In this document: one piece after another, positions 6,980-9,503 of the stretch | Position numbering within the stretch: position 1 is the first letter of the stretch | How the letters are laid out: each line of letters begins with the position of its first letter | Source of the DNA: JANOGU01 sp964602115 | GTDB lineage: Bacteria; Pseudomonadota; Alphaproteobacteria; Rhodobacterales; Rhodobacteraceae | Length of the DNA stretch: 9,503 nucleotides | Direction of reading: 5' to 3' | Assembly: GCA_964602115.1 (NCBI GenBank) | Contig: CAZRQN010000113.1 | Location: 1 to 9,503 of the forward strand | Translations under genes and position numbers: made by a program | Notes under the pieces: generated by a model | Databases searched by the model: none | The model's input: the letters and a program-made list of their open reading frames with translations, nothing else | Told to the model about the DNA's origin: nothing

Positions 6980-6993
6980 ACGCGGTTCACGAA
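6973..6993. promoter_or_regulatory. TetR-type operator, site B (extended 21-base palindrome)
   Basis: Arms TTCGTGAAC (6973-6981) and GTTCACGAA (6985-6993) are perfect complements around GCG. This is the longest of the four copies and shares the 13-base core TGAACGCGGTTCA with site A. The TetR stop codon lies within the left arm. The length suggests the highest affinity; that is inference. Confidence 0.75.
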
Positions 6994-6998
6994 TCGCC

Positions 6999-7026
6999 TT
7001 GAACGACGTTCACGCCATGCTAGAAA
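6999..7026 (+). promoter_or_regulatory. promoter of the pspA-like unit, bracketed by operators
   Basis: TTGAAC (6999-7004) and TAGAAA (7021-7026) are separated by 16 bases and are the best -35/-10 pair in the gap. The -35 overlaps operator C. Transcription would begin near 7033, next to operator D. The pspA-like start at 7061 has GGAGGG at 7051-7056. Confidence 0.5.
7000..7012. promoter_or_regulatory. TetR-type operator, site C (TGAACGACGTTCA)
   Basis: Perfect arms TGAAC and GTTCA with spacer GAC. The site covers the 3' part of the predicted -35 element, so occupancy would block polymerase binding. Its centre lies 23 bases from site B and 34 bases from site D. Confidence 0.72.
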
Positions 7027-7033
7027 TCCGTCA

Positions 7034-7046
7034 TGAACGATGTTCA
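7034..7046. promoter_or_regulatory. TetR-type operator, site D (TGAACGATGTTCA)
   Basis: Perfect arms TGAAC and GTTCA with spacer GAT. It lies just downstream of the predicted transcription start and upstream of the ribosome-binding site of the pspA-like gene. A shortened match, GAACGATGTTC, follows at 7056-7066 over the start codon. Confidence 0.72.
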
Positions 7047-7060
7047 CGACGGAGGGAACG

Positions 7061-7735
7061 ATGTTCGGAACGATACGGACCTTGATGCGGGGCCATGCGG
7101 TGCGGGCGGAAGACCGGGTGCGCGCGGCCTATTCGATCGAGCTGATCGACCAGAAGGTGCGCGAGGCGCAGGATGGGCTGAAGCTCGCCAAGGCGACGCT
7201 GGCCAGCCTGATCCAGCGCCAGCGCGGCGAGGAGCGGCAGGTCGCGGCGCTGGAGGGCCGCATTGCCGATTTGACCGGCCGGGCGCGGGACGCGCTGGCC
7301 GGGGCGCGCGAGGACCTGGCGGCCGAGGCGGCCGAGGCCATCGCGGTGATGGAGAACGAGCTGTCGCTGCGGCGCGAGACGCGGGCGCGGCTCGAAGCGC
7401 GGGTGGTGCGGCTGCAGGCCTCGGTCGAGGCCACGCATCGCCGGATCATCGACCTGCGCCAGGGTGCGGTGGCGGCGCGGGCCCTGCGCGACGAACATGC
7501 GCTGCAGGGCCGGCTGAACGCGACGCTGGCCGGGTCCGATCCGATGACCGAGGCGGAGGAGCTGATCGCCACCGTCCTGCGCCAGGACGACCCGCTGGAA
7601 CAGGCGGAAATCCTCACCGGCATCGAACGCGGCCTGAACCGCGAGGCGGTGGCCGACCGCCTGGCCGAGGCCGGTTTCGGCCGGCCGATGAAATCCACCG
7701 CCGCCCAGGTGCTGGCGCGGCTGAAGTCCGCCTGA
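7061..7735 (+). CDS. PspA/IM30 family protein (phage-shock-protein-like)
   Basis: A 224-aa, almost wholly helical protein of the PspA/IM30 (ESCRT-III superfamily) type, close to the family's usual length of about 220. The N-terminal MFGTIRTLMRGHAVRAED would be the membrane-surface amphipathic helix. Residues about 25-150 are a long charged coiled coil (IELIDQKVREAQDGLKLAKA, RRETRARLEARVVRLQASVE). The tail DPLEQAEILTGIERG and MKSTAAQVLARLKSA is the conserved alphaproteobacterial C-terminus. Known members bind and reshape stressed inner membranes and assemble into rods or rings. The start is the ATG at 7061 after GGAGGG; the upstream ATG at 7040 lies inside operator D. It forms a unit with the two-helix membrane protein gene 36 bases downstream, and is probably controlled by the TetR protein encoded just before it. 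Confidence 0.9.
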   Translation: MFGTIRTLMRGHAVRAEDRVRAAYSIELIDQKVREAQDGLKLAKATLASLIQRQRGEERQVAALEGRIADLTGRARDALAGAREDLAAEAAEAIAVMENELSLRRETRARLEARVVRLQASVEATHRRIIDLRQGAVAARALRDEHALQGRLNATLAGSDPMTEAEELIATVLRQDDPLEQAEILTGIERGLNREAVADRLAEAGFGRPMKSTAAQVLARLKSA

Positions 7736-7771
7736 CCCCCTGTCACGCCCCAAACACGAAAGGTGATCCCG

Positions 7772-8047
7772 ATGAAGACGATCCATTCCGACAACAGCCT
7801 GATCCTCAACCTCAACGCGCTTGGCGTCGCTCTGGCCTACGGGCTGCTGGCGCTGTCGCTCTACCTGTCCACCGAGGTGCCGCTGGCGACCAAGGGCTAC
7901 TGGGGAATGGGGGTGCTGCTCCTGACCCTGTCGCTGGTGAATGTGGTGAAGTACCGCTTCGACGCCCGCGCCAACGAGGACCGCATCCGCCAGCTGGAAG
8001 AGGCCAAGAACGAGCGGCTGCTGGCCGAGTTCGTGACCGAGAAGTGA
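7772..8047 (+). CDS. small YiaA/B-type two-helix inner membrane protein
   Basis: A 91-aa protein with two membrane helices (about 15-34 and 43-60). They are joined by the short loop STEVPLATKGYW and followed by a charged, coiled tail (FDARANEDRIRQLEEAKNERLLAEF). The two-helix layout with KGYW at the second helix and VVKYRFD after it fits the YiaA/YiaB two-helix family, whose function is not established. The start at 7772 is chosen over the in-frame ATG at 7763 because AAAGGTGA (7759-7766) precedes it. It lies 36 bases after the PspA/IM30 gene with no terminator between, so the two are probably co-transcribed. It could be a membrane partner for the PspA-like protein, in the way PspB and PspC are elsewhere; that is inference. 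Confidence 0.85.
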   Translation: MKTIHSDNSLILNLNALGVALAYGLLALSLYLSTEVPLATKGYWGMGVLLLTLSLVNVVKYRFDARANEDRIRQLEEAKNERLLAEFVTEK

Positions 8048-8062
8048 CGCTGGACGCTGATC

Positions 8063-8108
8063 GCCTCCCTTCCCCCTCGTGGGGGAGGGATGGGGCGGGG
8101 GGTGCCCC
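8063..8108. repeat. REP-like palindromic repeat element
   Basis: The core TCCCCC (8071-8076), loop TCGT, GGGGGA (8081-8086) is a perfect hairpin, flanked by CCTCCCT on the left and GGGATGGGGCGGGG on the right. On the minus strand the block would translate as HPPPHPSPTRGKGG, the tell-tale phrase of dispersed GC-rich palindromic repeats in proteobacterial genomes. It lies 15 bases after the end of the two-gene pspA-like unit and may help end or stabilise that transcript. Its copy number cannot be judged from one window. Confidence 0.5.
8081..8102 (+). other. G-quadruplex-forming motif inside the repeat
   Basis: Four G-runs (5, 3, 4 and 6 or more) are separated by loops A, AT and C. This satisfies the strict quadruplex rule on the plus strand, that is, in the transcript leaving the pspA-like unit. 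Confidence 0.45.
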
Positions 8109-8123
8109 GGCCCGACGCAGGAA

Positions 8124-8160
8124 ACCCCGTCAGGCCCCGCCTGGCGGGGTATCGTCTTTT
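8124..8160 (+). terminator. probable intrinsic terminator of the pspA-like unit
   Basis: ACCCCGTCAG (8124-8133) pairs with CTGGCGGGGT (8141-8150) over 10 base pairs with one G-U, around a 7-base loop. ATCG and then TCTTTT (8155-8160) follow. The T-run is offset by four bases, so efficiency is uncertain. The stem can also form in the minus-strand transcript from glyA, where only TTT follows. Confidence 0.5.
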
Positions 8161-8384
8161 CCGTCAGGCGGGGTGGCTTCTGGTGGCGCTGCCTCGTCCG
8201 GCAGGCGCCACAACGCCCTGAACCAATCGCACAGGCCCCGGAACCTGAAGCGGAAGCGGAAACGGTAGCTTGGGCCGCGAAATCCGCCGCCACCCCCCGA
8301 GCCCCCGGACGGCGCCGCATGCCCCGTCCCCCGGCTCGCGCGCGCGGACAGGCCGCGTCCCCCGCCGCCCCGTCCGCGTGCCAA
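8130..8384 (-). CDS. doubtful Gly/Arg-rich small protein with RF-dipeptide repeat
   Basis: This minus-strand frame runs from a TTG at 8384 to a TGA at 8130-8132 and would give an 84-aa basic protein. Its composition is striking: a Gly/Arg-rich first half (RGRGGGGRG, SGGSGGGGGFRG), then RFRFRFRFRG, an aromatic amphipathic stretch LCDWFRALWRLPDE, and a Pro/Asp-rich tail. It begins 4 bases after the glyA stop and is in the same frame, so re-initiation after glyA is possible. There is no ATG or GTG start and the ribosome-binding site is weak (GGGGA at 8398-8394). The stop falls within a terminator-like stem. The region is otherwise a 340-base gap between genes. I do not recognise a family; it may be non-coding. 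Confidence 0.33.
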   Translation of the reverse strand: MARGRGGGGRGLSARASRGTGHAAPSGGSGGGGGFRGPSYRFRFRFRFRGLCDWFRALWRLPDEAAPPEATPPDGKDDTPPGGA

Positions 8385-8387
8385 GGC

Positions 8388-9503
8388 TCACATCCCCGGA
8401 TAGAGCGGGAAACGGTCGCAGAGGGACTGGACCTTCCCACGCACCGCCGCCTCGACGGCGCCGTTGCCGTCCTCGCCATTGGCCGCCAGCCCGTCCACCA
8501 CCTCGACGATCCAGTCGGCGATCTGGCGGAACTCGGGCTCGGCAAAGCCGCGCGTCGTGCCGGCGGGAGAGCCGAGGCGGATGCCCGAGGTGACGAAGGG
8601 CTTTTCGGTATCGAAGGGAATGCCGTTCTTGTTGCAGGTGATATGCGCCCGGCCGAGTGCCGCCTCGGCGGCCTTGCCGGTGACCTTCTTCGGCCGCAGG
8701 TCGGCGAGGCAGAGGTGGTTGTCGGTGCCGCCGGAGACGATGTCGATCCCGCCCTTCATCAGCTGGTCGGCCATGGCGGCGGCGTTCTTCTTCACCTGTG
8801 CGGCATAGGCCTTGAACTCGGGGCGCAGCGCCTCGGCGAAGGCCACGGCCTTGGCGGCGATGACANNNNNNNNNNTGCATCAGCGGGCCGCCCTGCAGGC
8901 CGGGGAACACCGCCGCGTTGATCTTCTTGGCGATGGCCTCGTCGTTGCACAGGATCATCCCGCCGCGCGGCCCGCGCAGCGACTTGTGGGTGGTCGTGGT
9001 GCAGACATGGGCATGCGGCAGCGGCGAGGCATGGACGCCGCCCGCGACCAGACCGGCGATATGGGCCATGTCCACATGCAGATAGGCGCCGATTTCGTCG
9101 GCGATGGCGCGGAAGGCCGCCCAGTCCCATTCGCGGCTATAGGCAGTGCCGCCGGCGAGGATCAGTTTCGGCCGGTGCTCCAGCGCCTTGGCGCGGACGT
9201 CGTCCATGTCGAGCCGCTGGTCCTGCTGGCGCACGCCGTAGCTGACCACCTTGAACCACTTGCCCGACATGTTGACCGGCGAGCCATGGGTGAGGTGCCC
9301 GCCCGAATTGAGGTCGAGGCCCATGAACGTGTCGCCCGGCTGGAGGAGCGCCAGGAACACCGCCTGGTTCATCTGGCTGCCGGAGTTCGGCTGGACGTTG
9401 GCGAAGTTGCAGCCGAAGAGCTGCTTGGCGCGCTCGATCGCCAGCGTCTCGGCGATATCGACATACTGGCAGCCGCCGTAATAGCGCTTGCCCGGATAGC
9501 CCT
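8388..9503 (-). CDS. glyA: serine hydroxymethyltransferase (5' end beyond window, spurious N gap)
   Basis: A cytoplasmic PLP enzyme that converts serine and tetrahydrofolate to glycine and 5,10-methylene-tetrahydrofolate, the main source of one-carbon units. Visible motifs in order are GYPGKRYYGG at the right edge, VQPNSGSQ, GGHLTHGSPVN, HVDMAHIAGLVAGG (PLP-ring Asp), CTTTTHKSLRGPRGG (the Lys that binds PLP), GLQGGPLMHVIAAKA, and SGIRLGSPAGTTRGF (substrate carboxylate Arg), ending SLCDRFPLYPGM. Counting from 9501 with the 10 Ns removed gives exactly 368 codons including the stop, so 367 residues are present. About 50-60 N-terminal residues are off the window compared with family lengths of 417-435. 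The Ns at 8866-8875 shift the frame artificially. Confidence 0.97.
8866..8875. other. 10-N scaffold gap inside glyA, true length zero
   Basis: On the minus strand the left side ends CTG ATG CA and the right side begins TGTCATCGCC. Joined directly they read CTG ATG CAT GTC ATC GCC, giving the conserved LMHVIA of GlyA. The Ns therefore replace no bases. Confidence 0.93.

Noticed and set aside
7040..7060. Earlier ATG for the PspA/IM30 protein
   Set aside because: It lies within operator D and the ribosome-binding region. PspA proteins begin directly with the MF-type amphipathic helix at 7061.
8127..8177. Short direct repeats CCGTCAGGC (8127 and 8161) as a CRISPR or attachment site
   Set aside because: There are only two short copies within a terminator-like GC-rich stretch, without regular spacing, spacers or a neighbouring integrase or cas gene.
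8385..8390. TGA at the glyA end as a selenocysteine or readthrough codon
   Set aside because: GlyA normally ends at this point (family C-terminus reached), and no selenocysteine insertion element is evident. Re-initiation of the next ORF is at most possible.
7031..8545. Long minus-strand open frame antisense to the PspA/IM30 gene
   Set aside because: Shadow of the PspA and two-helix genes. Its middle includes PPPHPSPTRGKGG, which is translation of a palindromic repeat and not of a protein.
1..9503. tRNA, rRNA, riboswitch or mobile element
   Set aside because: No cloverleaf, conserved rRNA segment, glycine-riboswitch-like core (although glyA is present) or transposase-like frame could be seen on either strand.

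Overview
The window is very GC-rich (about 70%) and reads as chromosomal DNA of an alphaproteobacterium, most likely Rhodobacterales (Paracoccus/Rhodobacter-type). The basis is protein resemblance (PheT, GlyA, the PspA/IM30 protein, the DUF817 protein), promoter-like elements and dense gene packing. No rRNA, tRNA, CRISPR array, transposase or phage gene is visible.

Layout, left to right. Bases 1-108 are a gene end or intergenic DNA with a hairpin and a strong G-quadruplex motif. A YafY-type HTH/WYL transcriptional regulator (minus, 109-813) is divergent from a glutathione S-transferase family gene (plus, 888-1502). pheT, the phenylalanyl-tRNA synthetase beta chain (plus, 1588-4132), follows; it is interrupted by an assembly fault at 3358-3509. 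It converges, with a 10-base gap, on a YbfF-like alpha/beta hydrolase (minus, 4143-4925). That gene is divergent from a 123-aa single-pass membrane protein (plus, 5015-5386), which overlaps tail to tail with a DUF817 membrane protein (minus, 5365-6234).

The most interesting part is 6347-8047. A TetR-family repressor gene is followed by a two-gene unit: a PspA/IM30 (ESCRT-III-like membrane-remodelling) protein and a small YiaA/B-type two-helix membrane protein. Four perfect copies of the palindrome TGAACGnnGTTCA lie here: one just upstream of the TetR start, one over the TetR stop, and two bracketing a promoter-like sequence in front of pspA. This looks like a self-contained, autoregulated envelope-stress module under TetR control rather than under PspF as in enterobacteria. 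The target assignment is inference; the palindromes are directly visible.

After the module come a REP-like palindromic repeat with a G-quadruplex motif, a terminator-like hairpin, a doubtful Gly/Arg-rich small ORF carrying an RF-dipeptide repeat, and glyA (minus, 8388 to the right edge, N-terminus missing).

There are two 10-N scaffold gaps. The one in glyA (8866-8875) closes perfectly with zero missing bases. The one in pheT (3500-3509) is preceded by about 142 bases that are not pheT but read antisense as a piece of a large NAD-specific glutamate dehydrogenase, so the pheT frameshift is almost certainly a misjoined contig end and not biology.
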